DNA from: Cristatella mucedo | Taxonomy: Eukaryota; Bryozoa; Phylactolaemata; Cristatellidae | Direction: 5' to 3' | DNA: 64,000 bases | NCBI GenBank assembly: GCA_009760855.2 | Contig: WPIO01000075.1 | Location: 1,265,001 to 1,329,000 of the forward strand | Part shown: piece after piece, positions 37,453 through 49,891 of the stretch | Layout: each line of letters starts with the position of its first letter | How positions within the stretch are numbered: the stretch's first letter is position 1 | Program-made: the position numbers and the translations under genes | The notes under the pieces: model-generated | Told to the model about the DNA's origin: nothing | Database searches by the model: none | What the model saw: only the letters and a program-made list of their open reading frames with translations

Positions 37453-40400
37453 TTCTGCATCCGTTTCCTGTCTCGTTGCCTTGAAAACGACGCCGATTCA
37501 CATTATGCGGTGCTTCGCACTCCTGTTCCCGATGTAGCTGACGACTTTTAGGCAAGTAGGCGTCAGTTCTTTCAGATTTACTTGCATAGCCTTTACTTGT
37601 AATCAGTGACGTCTATTTACAAACCAAGCGATCGTGACAATCTGATAAGATTCTTTCTTCATAGTAGCAGAAATGTAATCTGCTGCCAACCATGTGCCGC
37701 ATCTGTGCAAAGAGTAACACGATTTTACATTTAGTCGAAGTTTTGATCAACAAGAAGCTACTGATCATTTTTAAGAGTTTGATGGCAATTTCTTTTTTCA
37801 AAGGGGCTCTAAAAACGAGATTCTTCGTTAATGGAGCGAGCACGCACAGAGGTGACGAGGACCAGGAGCTGGGTGCACTGTGTAACATCAGTGGCATCGT
37901 ACGTTGCATTCAGAACGGAAATGGCTGAGAATTTTTCAATTAATTGCATCTGAATAGTTGAGGAAATTAAAAACCTCTGGGTTAAACTATGTCATTTGAA
38001 AATAAACGCTGCTTCAATATTTTTCCTCGGCCCCGAACCACAAACCTTTCCTTCACAAACCTTTCCAAACCGATCCTTTCCTGGGCGCGCGCGCCCTTCA
38101 CACGGTCTGTGCAATCGCATGTGACCTCTTTTGATCGGTAAAAATAATAGTATTAGCACGCCATTGTTATATTTCCTAAATGGAATTTAAATTTTCACGG
38201 GCACTTTGCAGATGCTGAAAATGATAACGTCAGTCAGCTATTGAAAGCACTCTTAGCTGTTTTTCCCGATACGCTGAAAATTTCTTAAGAAAAGTTCTCT
38301 GTCACTACCTATTTAGAGAGCTTCAGCAGCACTGAGCTGCATCAGCGTAGCTCACACGATGAAGCTTAATCAGGTTATTCACCATTTTTGTAATTTGCAT
38401 TTTACCTTCACCACTGTTTCATTGCTGCCCAGCTACTTTCCGGCAGATTCCACATTGACTGCAGCTTCGGCTTTTAAAAGAGTGCAGAGCCAGAGTGTCA
38501 CTCTTTAATTTTTCTGGCTATTAAGCTTTTCATTTTTGGTACACTGCGGCCGTGCCTTGAAACCATTATGCGACGCACTAAATGATAATTGGTGGGGCTC
38601 TGCAGTCGTTGGTCCAAATCAAACGATCCATTAATCTATGGTTGCCGAGGAAGAGTGCATTAGGCACCAAAACTTTAGGGCTTTTAATAAGCAAAAGATC
38701 ATCCGAAAACCTTTCTAGATTCGATTCCAAATGCTTCTATACTTAGCTTTTGCTTTGGTAACTGCGCTTAGTTAATTAAGAAAATGCATGGTTTTGTTGT
38801 ACTCAATTTTGCAGCAACCAAAATTCAAAGTTCCAGGGACATGAAATTTAATTTAGCGCTTCATTCAAATATATTGCATTTTTGAATCATTTAAAGCAGT
38901 TATCAGCAAACATCCTTGCGGTCCGACAATCAAGTTAAACCCTTAAAAAACAAAAGTGTTGGAGTAACCTGGTCCAGTTCTTAAGAGAGCGATTCTGATG
39001 TTGCCAAGCTCTGAGTTTGCAACAATTTTCATCTAAAACTGTGGCAACAAGCGAGATTTAAGCCACCTCGCCAATTTGTCGTGGAAGATATTTTATCAGG
39101 ACTGTGATCAGCATTGGTTGGAGTGCCAATTATGATTGCCGGCTCCACGGGTGCTGAGCAAAAGCCAACTGCCAATATTCTTTAACCTTCGCTTGAAAAG
39201 TGGTTCTACGATGCGAAATAGTATCACGTGCTGCAAAAAAAGTGACTTTGATTTCGCAGACGATAATGTTTTGCAATAACTATCGGTACACTCCCTGAGC
39301 CGTCAAAGTCAAGCTTGCAGCGGTTTGAGCGTTCAACAAGGAGCTCACCAGCAAGTTCACCCGCTTAGTTTCTTTAATTACATTTCGAGAGCGGCGCCTA
39401 GCTTTGCGAGCGCCATTACTCGCGACGCACGTTGAAGCTAGGACTTCAATTGGGGGGAGGGGGGCGGCAGGTCTGGCTCCCGATTTTATCGAGGCCGCGC
39501 CCGACGAGGTCTGCGCGTCGCACACACACACCGCGACGGACTTGCGGCGAGCCAGTTTGGACGAACGCAAAACGTACTTATTCTAATGCAGCAGTACTCT
39601 CGATGAGCGATGTGCGGTATGGCGGGCTTTCAATTTAAATGCATCAAGGGAAAGCAAAGAGGTCTTTAAAGAGCTTCGACCCTTCGGCTTCCGTTTCTTT
39701 CCGTTTCCGACCCTTCGCTTCCCTTAACGCTCCGAGGCGTCCGCTCCGTCGCCGCGGAAATGCGAAGCTGCCTCAATGCCCAAGGTCTCGGGCTGAAGCT
39801 ATCACTGTATAAAGCTATCGCTTTCGAATCGTTCGCATACCCGCCGAGGTCAGCGCTGGCGGAGGGCACGTTCTGGAATTTGCCGTCGCCAGTCGCCGAG
39901 CTGTCGAGCGTTGGGACTTGGTATGCACGATCGGGGTCGCCATCGTTACGTGTTCCGCCGCGTGCATGCTGAAGCGCTTGTCAGGGCTAAATGTCCGTGC
40001 ATTTCTTGTGCGTGTGCGTATGCGCGCGTATACTCGAGCGTGCGTGAGCCTGCACGGTCGCCTGGGCAAAAGCGTGCGCACACAGGAGTCGCGCGCCGCT
40101 TGTAAGGCATAGTGTCCGGAAAAATGCGAAGTGCCTAAAAAAAGATTTATTTCAATTATCGTGCAATACAATTATTATATCATATTACGAGAGAATCCGG
40201 CTGTTAGGCGCGTAACCTACAAACACAGCGGGTACAACTACAATCTATTGAGGCTCAATACGGCCTTGACTTTGCCAGCTACTAACTTCCGCCAACTCAG
40301 CTTCTGTAGCGTAGTAACACTTTCAATGGTCTCGTAGGCATCCGGAGAAGGATACATCTTTACAAATAGCAGGAAGGTAGGTCGAATTTGAAATTGCTTG

Positions 40401-41290
40401 CGTTATGCGTGCTTAACTGGGGCAAAACCTTGGCTTTCAAGAGTTGCCGTCGGTTGATGGTTGGCTGCTGTGTCTGCACCTTCCTGGATTTAGCTCCGAT
40501 AATTGGTGCATCAGGTCTTGCTAGTGGTGATGGCTGGTTTCTAACAGATAGTTAGGAGCTTATTTAGTTCATCGGATTTCGTTTCACCTCTGGCACGTCA
40601 GAAGCACTGCGTGGGTGCGTAAGCTATGAGTCCTCGCCGGTCTCCGGCGAGTTGTGACACTTAGTGTCAAGCTGTACAGTGCTTTGGTTTGTCTCAGGAG
40701 GAGCTAAAGAATATGCGCAGGACGCTCCAGATCTTTTTTTGATGCAGAATTGTTGAAATTGAAAACAATTGTTGAAAACAGAATTCCATGTGTAATCCAG
40801 CGCGCGTGTGTTCGCGCGCGCTCGTGCACGCTTATTTGTGTTTGCGGGCGCCGCCAAGTCTCAAACTTTAAAGCGTTGAAAACGCTGTCGCTCGAAAAAT
40901 TAAATTTCCATTGACCTTCGAATGCTGGCCACGACGTGTGACATCAGCCTCCTCGGTATTTGTGCTCCGTAGCGCGTGTTATCGTATCACCACGGATACA
41001 CGGTACAGTAGGCTCAGCACACGGTACATGCGTTCAAAGCATAAACATGTTAGCGTCGCAGGTCGCGCCGTTGTTTGCAACGCTCGCTCGCCTCGGGATC
41101 ATTTCCGGTTCGTTTGCCAATGGCAGGTCGCTCATGCTTATGGGTAAAGTCGAGTCAGTCGTGAAGGCACAGTGGGCTATGCCCATCGTTCGCTGTCATG
41201 TGCCTCGTATGCCAGTAGCAGCCGCTGCAGCCAGTGCTGCGCAGGCTGGTTGCTCTTGAGTGTGGAAGCGGGAATTTTGTATTTGTCCCA
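37453..41290. other. 3.8 kb without a recognised gene
   Basis: Includes a GC-rich patch with CpGs at 39400-40110 that could be a promoter island. Frames at 37613-37928 on both strands and others lack known domains. Confidence 0.3.
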
Positions 41291-41295
41291 TCTAC

Positions 41296-41592
41296 CTTTC
41301 CTTTGCAGCAAATGTAATGCGCCTAGAAAAAGATTGAGTTCTGTGAGGGTGCTTTATCAAGTGTATTATTACTACTATTATTATTATTATTATTATTATT
41401 TGCATGCTGACCCTGTGCATGTCACCCCTAACCATGTTATTCATTTTGTTTGTTTATCAAGCTTGATTTTACTTACCATTCAATTGCATTTCCCGTTGCA
41501 GCAAATGTAAAGCGCCTAGAGAGAGATTGAGTTATCCGAGGGCGCTTTATCAAGTGTATTATTATTGTTATTATTATTATATTATTATTACC
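41296..41592 (+). mobile_element. Two LINE-A 3' ends in tandem
   Basis: First tail 41300-41400 ends in (ATT)n. A second, longer 3' UTR starts at TGCATGCTGACC (41401) inside that tract and runs to its own hairpin and (ATT)n at about 41590. Confidence 0.9.
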
Positions 41593-41699
41593 TGACCAGA
41601 GGCCGCTTTTTTCGTAGGCTGCTGTTGCATGTCAAGCAAGTGCTTCCCACCCTTGATCCACGACGATGCAGCAACGGGCTCAAATCGGCTGTCTACTGT

Positions 41700-41750
41700 C
41701 GTGTGTGTGTGTGTGTGTGTGCGTGTGTGCGTGTGTGTGTGTGTGTATGC
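41700..41750. repeat. (GT)n microsatellite
   Basis: About 50 bp of GT with two GC interruptions. Confidence 0.95.
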
Positions 41751-41991
41751 AGGCAGGGCAGACAGTCACCTGGGATTTCACTTTCAAGCTTGATCTGTGC
41801 TGCTGCTGCACGGTTTTTGCAATCTCGCAAACTCTGTCTGCCCCTTACTGTATCTGTCTCTCTGTTTGTCTCTAACCTCTCTTTTTCTCACTAATTTTTC
41901 TCGTCTTTCCTCTCTCCCTAACTTTCTCTCACTGCTTCTCTCTTCCCTTCCTATATTTTCTTCTATTTCTCTTTTTCTTGCCTTCTCCCCC

Positions 41992-42254
<263 letters not shown>

Positions 42255-42382
42255 AGTCTGGCTAGTGTAACAGCACTGGCCTTGCTCATCGCTAACTAGA
42301 TGCATGAGAGTTGCCGCCAGTGTCCTGCTGCTGCTGCAGGGGCTGCTGTCTGATTGGAGGAGCTCGGACCGCCACACGTGCC

Positions 42383-45300
42383 ATGTACAGCCCTAGTCGC
42401 AGCGGGTCCACGTCGTACAGTGACAGCGCACCGGTCAGCCCGACGTTCGGCGGGTCGGCTCGGCTGGACATGCCTCCGCAGTCTGCTGCTGCAACAGCCA
42501 CCGCTGCATCCTGCTTCGATTCGAGCCGAGGTCTCACGGCCTCGGCGAAGGTGTACAGATACGCCCGGCGTCTGCTGCGCTTCAGCCAGATGGACTTTGA
42601 GTTCGCTCTGTGGCAGATGCTCTATCTCTTCGTGTCGCCTCAGAAAGTGTAAGGATCTCCCTATCGATTTTGCTGCCGCCCCGTGTCGAACGGAAGTTGA
42701 TGCTGGCACTTGATCGACGTCTGCGCGACATTGGCCCGCATCGAGTTGCCACCCGAGTGAGCTCTCTGTTTCTGCTTGCAGGTTTAGAAACTTCCAGTAC
42801 CGAAAGCGTGAGTGCGGCCAGCGCGCAGAGGCGGTTCCCGCAGCGTTCCTTCGTATGCGCTGACGACATGGCTGCAGCTTGGGCGCTCTTGGCAGGGGGC
42901 GCAGCTGGCTGCTGCCTGCAGTAGTGGCAGCCGCTGGCTCTGCTTCGAACCGTCGATTGCTGCCGCTATCGCTCGAGCTCCTCTGCTTCCGGTGGGCACT
43001 CCCCCCCAGTCCCCCGGCCCCGCCCCCTCTCATTGACTGCTGGCAGCAGTTGTGGCCCCATTTTCGTTTGGCTGTGTAGAAAGCAAGGGCCAGTGGGCTC
43101 GCGACGACCCGGCGTTCCTGGTCCTGTTCAGCTTGTGGCTGTGCGGTAAGTGCCGCCGTCTGACGCTGACGCCGCAGCCGCCGCCGCTGCCCCCTTCCGC
43201 TGTCCTCGGCGCCGAGGCGGGGCCCGGCTGCATCGATCTGCTGCATGCCCTCCTCTCCTTTGGACGTTCGAATGGACGTGAAGGTGGCAAGGCTGCCACG
43301 GGAGAAGTGTGTGCCTGCATGCCGGCCGGACTGTGCTGCCACCTGCTGAGGAACACTTTTCGGTAGTTGTGGCGGAGATGGTAGCCACCGTGGTAGTGAC
43401 CGTGAGGGCGGAGTCAAGTAAGACAGTGCAATGCCTAATTTTGCCATGACAGCACAACAGACATCTAGGCAAAGGGCGCAACTCCTAATCGGTTCCCTGG
43501 GCTTGTAGCAATAGGCTATTAGCAGCTAGGTTGCGGCAGCTCTTCACAGAGAAGATGTCACTGAGGACAGTGAGCAACGACAGCTGCTCAGTTGCTTGAC
43601 CGAGAATCACGTGATCGGTGCACGTGACCGATGCTTCTTCGAGGCAGGCAGCCTTGCCTTGGGCAGTGTCGGTCCTGTTATTCCCCGAGCAGACGCCCAT
43701 TCGGTAGGCTGCCGCTAGGGGGAAGGGGGGATGTCCGCTCCGCAAGTGGGAGACATGTCTTGAGCCAAACCGTCTGGGTGGCATGACTGCACGCAAAGGC
43801 GGCCGCAGCCGAAGGTTCTCCGAGAGTGCGATCCCTGGCACTCCAGGAAAACGACTGGCCAAAGCGCCGAGACAACTAGCAGACAATTGAGGTGCCGCAA
43901 ATTACCGTGAATTCAAATCGAATGAACCTGCGAAAGTTCAATCCTGCCTACGTCCAGGGCTCGAAGGCACAGACACAGGGGGTCTTCCGCCCAGCGCATC
44001 ACGCCACTGCTTACTTATGTCTGCACGTCCCTATGCTACACGGGCTCCTCATCTGCAATTGCTTAAACACCTCCGCCTCTTAAACACCTCTGCCAGCTCA
44101 AATCGCATGAACCTGCGCAAGCTCAATTAAAAACTAAACACTAGCTGATTTAACAGCCTCTTTTGTATAGCGACAGAAGGGCCTCGTAGGCCAGGCTGTC
44201 GCCACCGCTTGCAGCAGCAATAAAGGATCGCCCACCGAAGGCTCGAACCCATGACCTCAGTGCCGAGGGCTCACTCTCGTTGCCTAGCAGCAGCAGCAGC
44301 GCTCTTGGCCGTCGCCGCTGAGCGCGCACGTGACCGCCACGCGCGCTCGGCTGTCTTTGCACCGGCAGCCTCGTCGATTGGCTTTGCCGTGGCGCTGGGC
44401 CTGGGCGTGGTCGGCTTCATCGTCTTCATCCTTCACGTGGTGTTCATCGACTGCCTATTGCTCGGCATCATCGTGGCCACCGTCGGCTGGTGGGTGTGGC
44501 CGCCGCCGCTGCTGCTTCCGCCGCGGCTCCATTGATTGATTTGACAGCGGGCGCGCTTCGCTCGCCGACCCAGATTTGAGGCACGAGCGTGCCTCAAAGG
44601 TCTCGTGCTTTGCTGCTCGACCGACGACTGTGACTTGGCGCACATCCGGAGGCCGCAGCGGTCGGTGTCTCTTCTGGCTTCGATGCTGGCAAGGCTTCGG
44701 CGCTTGCAGTCTCGTTGGTCCGTCGTGAACAAGTCACGAGCAGTCACACCGAGGAAGGCGGCTGGCCGGCCCAGACTTGGGTTCGACTGTGCTGCACCGG
44801 TTTGGGGGATGGGGGGGGGGAGGGCATATTGCCCTATTCAATGCTATGGCGTTTTTTCCTTGCATTGGCAGGCTTGTGAGTAACAAGTACTTCCTGATGG
44901 CTGCTCATCAGGCCGAGAAGGTGGAGTGGGCGTATGCGTTTGACGTTCACCTGAACGCCTTATTTCCAGTGCTCACCATCTTGCACGTTTTCCAGCTGTT
45001 CGTGCATAAACGTGAGTAGCAGCCGTTGGAGCCGAGTGGGCTGGTCGCCTGCCCGGCAGTGTAATAGTGACGCGGGTGTTTTAGTCGATTGCCACCAAAG
45101 GGAATGGTGCTCATGTATGGCATGCCTTCGTGGCAAGCCTGCATGAGCCAAGCTTCCTAGCAGCGATCTGGCGGTTGGTTTTATGCGGGCCATGCTTCCG
45201 TGGTGCCTGCTGTCTTTGTCCACGTGTTCGTGTGCGCGTGTGAGTGAGTGTACGACGTGACGATGAAGCACTGCAGCATCTGAGCTCGAGTGCTGTACGC

Positions 45301-48300
45301 TCTCAGGAGTGGCTACTTCCTGGTGGCCACACAATGTAGGACCTAGTCGTCATTCAAGAATGAGCAAGTGATTTCGAAGTTTCAAGCAGAATTAGCTCTC
45401 TTGTGTACGGACGGAGAGACAAATTCAAATTCACCGTTGACCTCGATTTCGTGCCCTGCTGAAGTTTATCAAGCCCTGAAAATGTACTATTTCAAATGTT
45501 AGAGATGGCTATAATTCCTGCAGTTCAAGGCATTTCTAAACGTTTGGCTTAGACTCGAGAAATGCATGTCAATCAAATCTCCCCTGGTGAGCATACATAG
45601 AGCAGAATGTGCCAGGATTATAGGCCGATGAGCAGCAGTAGTCAGTGTCAGCATCCTCGACTAACGTTTCTTGTGCCAGGGAATTTGAAAACAGAAATTT
45701 TGTATTTCTGTTGTACCCACCGTCTCACTAATTATCTTGACATCACACATTGACCAACTGAAAGCTTGAAAAAAACGATGGATAGCATCGCCTGCAAGCT
45801 TTCAAGAGATTATTGTGCTTGTAATCTCTGTTTTTTGTGCTTAAAGTTTCTTATGACCCAACTATCATACCGTCTACCACCCCTCATCTTTTGCTAGATG
45901 AAAGCGTGCTTGCATGATTGCTTGTTTACCCTTGCTTTAATATCCGGCCAAATCTTGTCTCACCGGCAGTCAGAAAAAGTGACTTGGATATAGTTATTCC
46001 AGGCCGGCCAGCCAGCCAGCCAAGTGTCAGTCTAGATGTCTCATGTTCCAGCACCTCGCTGGTGTGGTGCTGGCTAGGCCATCGTCCTGTTTTTCATCGA
46101 CATGTCTTTTACAGGGACGACGAGATCACTCGGCTCCTGTACATGTGTGCCTAATTAGCACACAATCTCTAATGAGGGTTGCTTTATAATAATAATAATA
46201 ATAATTAAAATAATGATAATAATACACTTGATAAAGCATCCTCAGAGAACTCAATCTCTTTCTAGGCGCTTTACATTTGCTCCAAAGGGAAACGCGATTG
46301 AATGGTGAGTAATATCATGCTTGATAAACAGCATGAATAACATGGTTAGGCAACATGATTAACATGGTTAGGGGTTACATGCACACGGTCAGCATGCAAG
46401 TGTGGTTAGTGACTACTTGCTGGCCTACCGGCATGCAGGCGCTTACAGTTGCTGCAAAACTCTGCAGCTAGGCTTATCTGTCTTGAGCGTTTGCAGTCTG
46501 TCGTGAGCGTTTTCAGTGTTTGTCTGTCGTGGGCAGTTGTCACATCACACCACTTATCGCCGAGCTGCACTGGCTACTAGTCAAGCAACGGATCGACTCC
46601 AAGGTTTTGTCACTCACTTGTAGGTCACTTCATTCTTTGGCTCCAGCCTATCTTTCAGATCCACTCCCCCACCAGGCCAAGCATCGAACCACCTGCTTTT
46701 CGGACTCCAACAGTATACATATTCCTCATAAAAACTTCAAATCCTTTGGAGACCGTGCATTTAGTTCGTATGCTTCCAAAGCCTGGAACTCACTCCCGAC
46801 TTGCATCACAATATCCAGTGACTTAATCACATTAAAAAAGAACTTAAAAACACCTATATATGGACAGCGTTTAGTGGGTCCTTGTGATTCGTCCTTCATA
46901 TGCTTATTCGTGCTGACACTGTGCATGCTGCCATTGTAAATGTCCGTGAAGGGATTTTGCAAACTGGTTCCAGTGTTTTCATTGATTTATTGATGACCTA
47001 ACTACCTGCTTGTCAGGCTGATTACACGTGGGCACTAAGTGAGATCTAATGGCAATGGTTGTGTATTCTGTTGTAGACGCGAACATTTATCTTTATTTAT
47101 GTTTGTTTGTGCCCAGCAAAAAGATCTGGCTGAATAGACCCTCTGCCGATGTAGTTGATAACAGCTAGCAGGTCTACATTTCGGCTGTCGGCTTTTTTCG
47201 AAAATAAAGCCATGCCCAGAGACCTGTGAATGATTAGTTTATTGCAATAGCTGCAACCTCGTCACTCATTGAGTGCAGCATTGTTTTAGCTGCGCAAGTC
47301 TTGGGCACAGCATATCATGGATCCCTGCAAAAATACTGTTAATCATGTAGCATGTTGAGTGCTCTTGATTTGTTTTGTCGAAATTTTCTAATTGAGCCCT
47401 ATTGTCAGGCTGCATTGGGTTATGCAGATAATAATTCTCCTAAGGAAAATGGTTGATAGAAGTGCAGTGTGCATATTGTGTTATGAGTGATGACCTAAAG
47501 TTTAATGATCTACTCCCACCTTTGTTCTCGGAGCAGCACCACCTCACTTTCTAGTCAATGCGGTGTAATTTTTTTGTCTTTCTCCATTCGTGCATGTAAA
47601 TTGTTTGCCGTGTTTCCTTTGTAGCTATCAATCTTCTACCAATACCATTCGCAGCATTGCTCATCAGCAACACCCTGTGGCTGTGTGCTGTGATCTATTA
47701 TGTGTACATAACGTTCCTGGGATACAGCAGTAAGTGCAGCAGCAGCCAGTGCTGCTGCCGATCAGTGGCGATCGTCGGCCTCAGCCTTGCTGCTGCTAGC
47801 CAGCCAGAGATGTTCGTGATTCGATCGTGTGTGCCGTCGTTTGCTTCGTGGCATGAACATCACGTGATCGGGCATCGTTTGTCCTCTCTTCACAGGAGGA
47901 CTGCTCATTGCCGTGACCCCTGTGGCCGTAGGGTCGCATGCAGTGCTGCTGAAGTGGTTGCAGCTGCTGCTTATATGCCACAGCTTCCATCACCCATAGT
48001 CAGTTTCAGGCTGGGTATAATGTAGAACTCTCTTGGACAGGTCCAGCGCTCGTAGCCGATCTAAGTGCTTGTGCTGTCTCTATGTACAATCGACTCTGCA
48101 TCATTTACTTGGCTAGCTAACCCCCCCTCTGGCCCCAGCAAGGGTGAACCGTGATGATGGCTACCGTTCTGTGATGCCGCCCTGTGATGGGTCTCGCCCG
48201 TGCCGTTTGCAGCGCTGCAGTTCGTCCGACGCACAGAGGTGCTCCTCTACGCGCTCACGGTGGTGTTTCTTGTCTACATTCTGACGCTGCTCTTCGGCTG

Positions 48301-48370
48301 GGATCTGACTGCAATGCTCTACTCGTTCTACCAGCAGCGCGCGAATTCCTCCAGCGGCGGCCACGCCTAG
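42383..48370 (+). CDS. UNC50: UNC50 homologue (UNC-50/GMH1 family Golgi membrane protein), complete, 7 exons
   Basis: A multi-pass inner-nuclear/Golgi membrane protein; the family acts in ER-Golgi trafficking and, in nematodes, in nicotinic receptor assembly. Exons read from the sequence: 42383-42648, 42782-42807, 43080-43145, 44369-44489, 44872-45011, 47625-47729, 48213-48370. All introns are GT-AG and phases match (2,1,1,2,1,1), giving 293 residues against about 259 in human. Diagnostic blocks are RLLRFSQMDFEFALWQMLYL, QWARDDPAFLVL, HVVFIDCLLLGIIVATVGW, EWAYAFDVHLNALFPVL and ISNTLWLCAVIYYVYITFLG, all in family order. Hydrophobic segments fall in exons 3, 4, 5, 6 and 7. The start is the first in-frame ATG; it gives a Ser/Ala-rich N-terminal tail longer than in vertebrates. 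The exon 4 donor is set at GTGGGT (44490) because it alone yields the expected W-L-V-S-N-K-Y join. Intron 5 holds a LINE-A and intron 3 a SINE. Convergent with glycogenin. Confidence 0.96.
42782..42807 (+). other. UNC50: 26-nt microexon of UNC50 (exon 2)
   Basis: Flanked by a CTTGCAG acceptor and a GTGAGT donor, it encodes FRNFQYRK, matching the family's YRNFHYRK-type block. Entry phase 2 and exit phase 1 are both required by exons 1 and 3. Too short for ordinary ORF detection. Confidence 0.93.
44137..44292 (-). mobile_element. SINE-1 copy in UNC50 intron 3
   Basis: On the - strand: B-box ATGGGTTCGAGCC, body GGTGGGCGATCC, end GAGGCTGTTAAATCAGCTA. Matches 61812-61980. It lies about 75 bp before the exon 4 acceptor, antisense to the gene. 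Confidence 0.85.
46187..46934 (-). mobile_element. LINE-A with 5' inversion, in UNC50 intron 5
   Basis: 46187-46410 is a - strand LINE-A 3' end (tail hairpin, 3' UTR to CACTAACCAC). 46411-46934 is the adjoining upstream part of the element in + orientation (RLQL-type block, CHITPLIAELHWLLVKQRID, PKAWNSLP-like block, ending GTGCATGCTGCCA). The two pieces are contiguous in the intact element at 17.4-18.3 kb. Confidence 0.88.
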
Positions 48371-49214
48371 CTGTCGTCGTCAGACCGTCGAGTTTTGCGA
48401 GGCGCCTCGTCACCACGTTCCTCTGCGCCACCCACCGGACTCCGACCACGAGGCGAGGCCCCCTATCGTGCTTGTCACGTGATCGCACGCCCCCTCCCCA
48501 TCCTCCACCTTCCCCGGCTGTCGAGCTCACGGGGCCTCAGTCTGACTGCTCCCGACAGCGGCGGCCCAAGTGGCAGCGGCGGATCTGCGGCGCATCTGCT
48601 GGCACAGCAGATCTTCCCCTCTCCTCTCCTCCAGCTGGAGGAGAGAGAGAAGAAGAAGATCTGAAGGAAGAAAGCTGGTCAAAGTGAGACATTTTTCCAC
48701 ACGGTTATGGCAAGGCGGACGAGGTCAGAGGTTAGACAGAAGACTCGGGCATCTTGTCAACTGCTGGTGCGACAGCGATCAAATGCTTGCATCGCCTCTG
48801 CCGCGCAGGGGCAGACTATTGAGACGCAGCCATGTCATTAGGCCCTATAGGGGTCGTGCGTGTTGGTCGCCGTTTGGGAATCAGTGCGCCAGCCAGCATT
48901 GCATTGCATGCTTGCCTGCAATTTCCCAATCGGATAAGTATAGTTGCACCCAACTTTGAATTGGAGCAACAGCTGCCGAAGGCTGAGGTTAGGGCCGCCG
49001 CCGCAGGTTCACTGCCTCGTGCCTCTCTGCTGCGGCTGCACACCTCGCCCGGCCTCGACGCTCGGACGTTGGCCGCTGTGTCAATTATTTAACAGAGCGT
49101 TCGAGTGCCAAGCTGCTCTCTGGGGCTGATTCTTTGCCGTGCGCTTCGCACGAACCCGGTCCACAATCGCCTACGCCTCGAGGCGCTGCAGATCGGCTTT
49201 GCTGCCATTTAAAG

Positions 49215-49220
49215 TTTATT
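49215..49220 (-). promoter_or_regulatory. Candidate poly(A) signal for glycogenin
   Basis: AATAAA on the - strand about 0.67 kb past the glycogenin stop; it is the nearest canonical hexamer I saw. Position only; no transcript support. Confidence 0.35.
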
Positions 49221-49540
49221 GCGAGCGAGCTTGGCTACTTTGCTCCTGCTGCGTGCGCCACACCGTGCTCCTCCGCCGGCATCTCCCAGCCTGAGCCACC
49301 CTCGCTTCCGGCGAGGCGGCTCAGGCTGGGCTGCCGAGTGCTCAGCTTTGCAGAGCTCCCTTTTAGGGAGAGGGCCCGAGAGCCTGACAGAGAACGCACT
49401 CAGGCGCTTGCCTTGGCCCTTAAAGTCGGTTGAGTCCTAGATGCAGAACTAACTGCCTTGGCAAGTTGGCTAAAAGTAAGGTGGTGCAGCCGACCTTGCT
49501 CGAACCTAGCAAGGTAACTTTCTACCACACATCGAATATA

Positions 49541-49710
49541 GGAGAGAGAGAGAGAGAGGGAGGGAGGGAGAGAGACGGAGAGGGAGAGAGAGAGGGAGGG
49601 AGGGAGAGACGGAGACAGAGAGGGAGGGAGAGAGACGGAGACAGAGAGAGAGGGAGAGAGAGAGAGAGAGACGCAGACAGAGAGAGAGGCTGGCAGAGAA
49701 GAGAGAGAGT
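49541..49710. repeat. Purine-rich (GA/GGGA)n tract
   Basis: GAGAGG/GGAGG/GACGGAGACAGAG variants, less pure than the other GA tracts. It lies in the presumed 3' UTR or flank of glycogenin. Confidence 0.92.
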
Positions 49711-49891
49711 GAGCAGTGAGAGCACAGCTTCTCACTGCCTCTGCTCCTGCACAGGGTTCACACTGGCTCGATTGGAGGGCTGGGCAGCTCAGCGTTGAGG
49801 AGTGCAGCCTTTCGGTAGTGACGGCGGCGGTGGCAGCATCAGCTCTGGCGGAGCGTGCAGTCGTGAAGGCTGGAGAGCCACCGGGCCAGTG

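Larger units (their letters stand above)
48371..49891. other. Interval between convergent UNC50 and glycogenin
   Basis: Holds the 3' UTRs of both genes and the GA-rich tract at 49540-49700. GC-rich frames here have no known domain. I saw no canonical AATAAA for UNC50. Confidence 0.45.

Noticed and set aside
42296-43447. 383-residue ORF on the - strand
   Set aside because: Antisense shadow of GC-rich UNC50 exons 1-3; Arg/Ala-rich with no domain, while the + strand has verified exons.
46187-46934. Two independent opposing LINE-A insertions
   Set aside because: The two halves are adjacent in the intact element and arranged as a 5' inversion, which one insertion event explains better.
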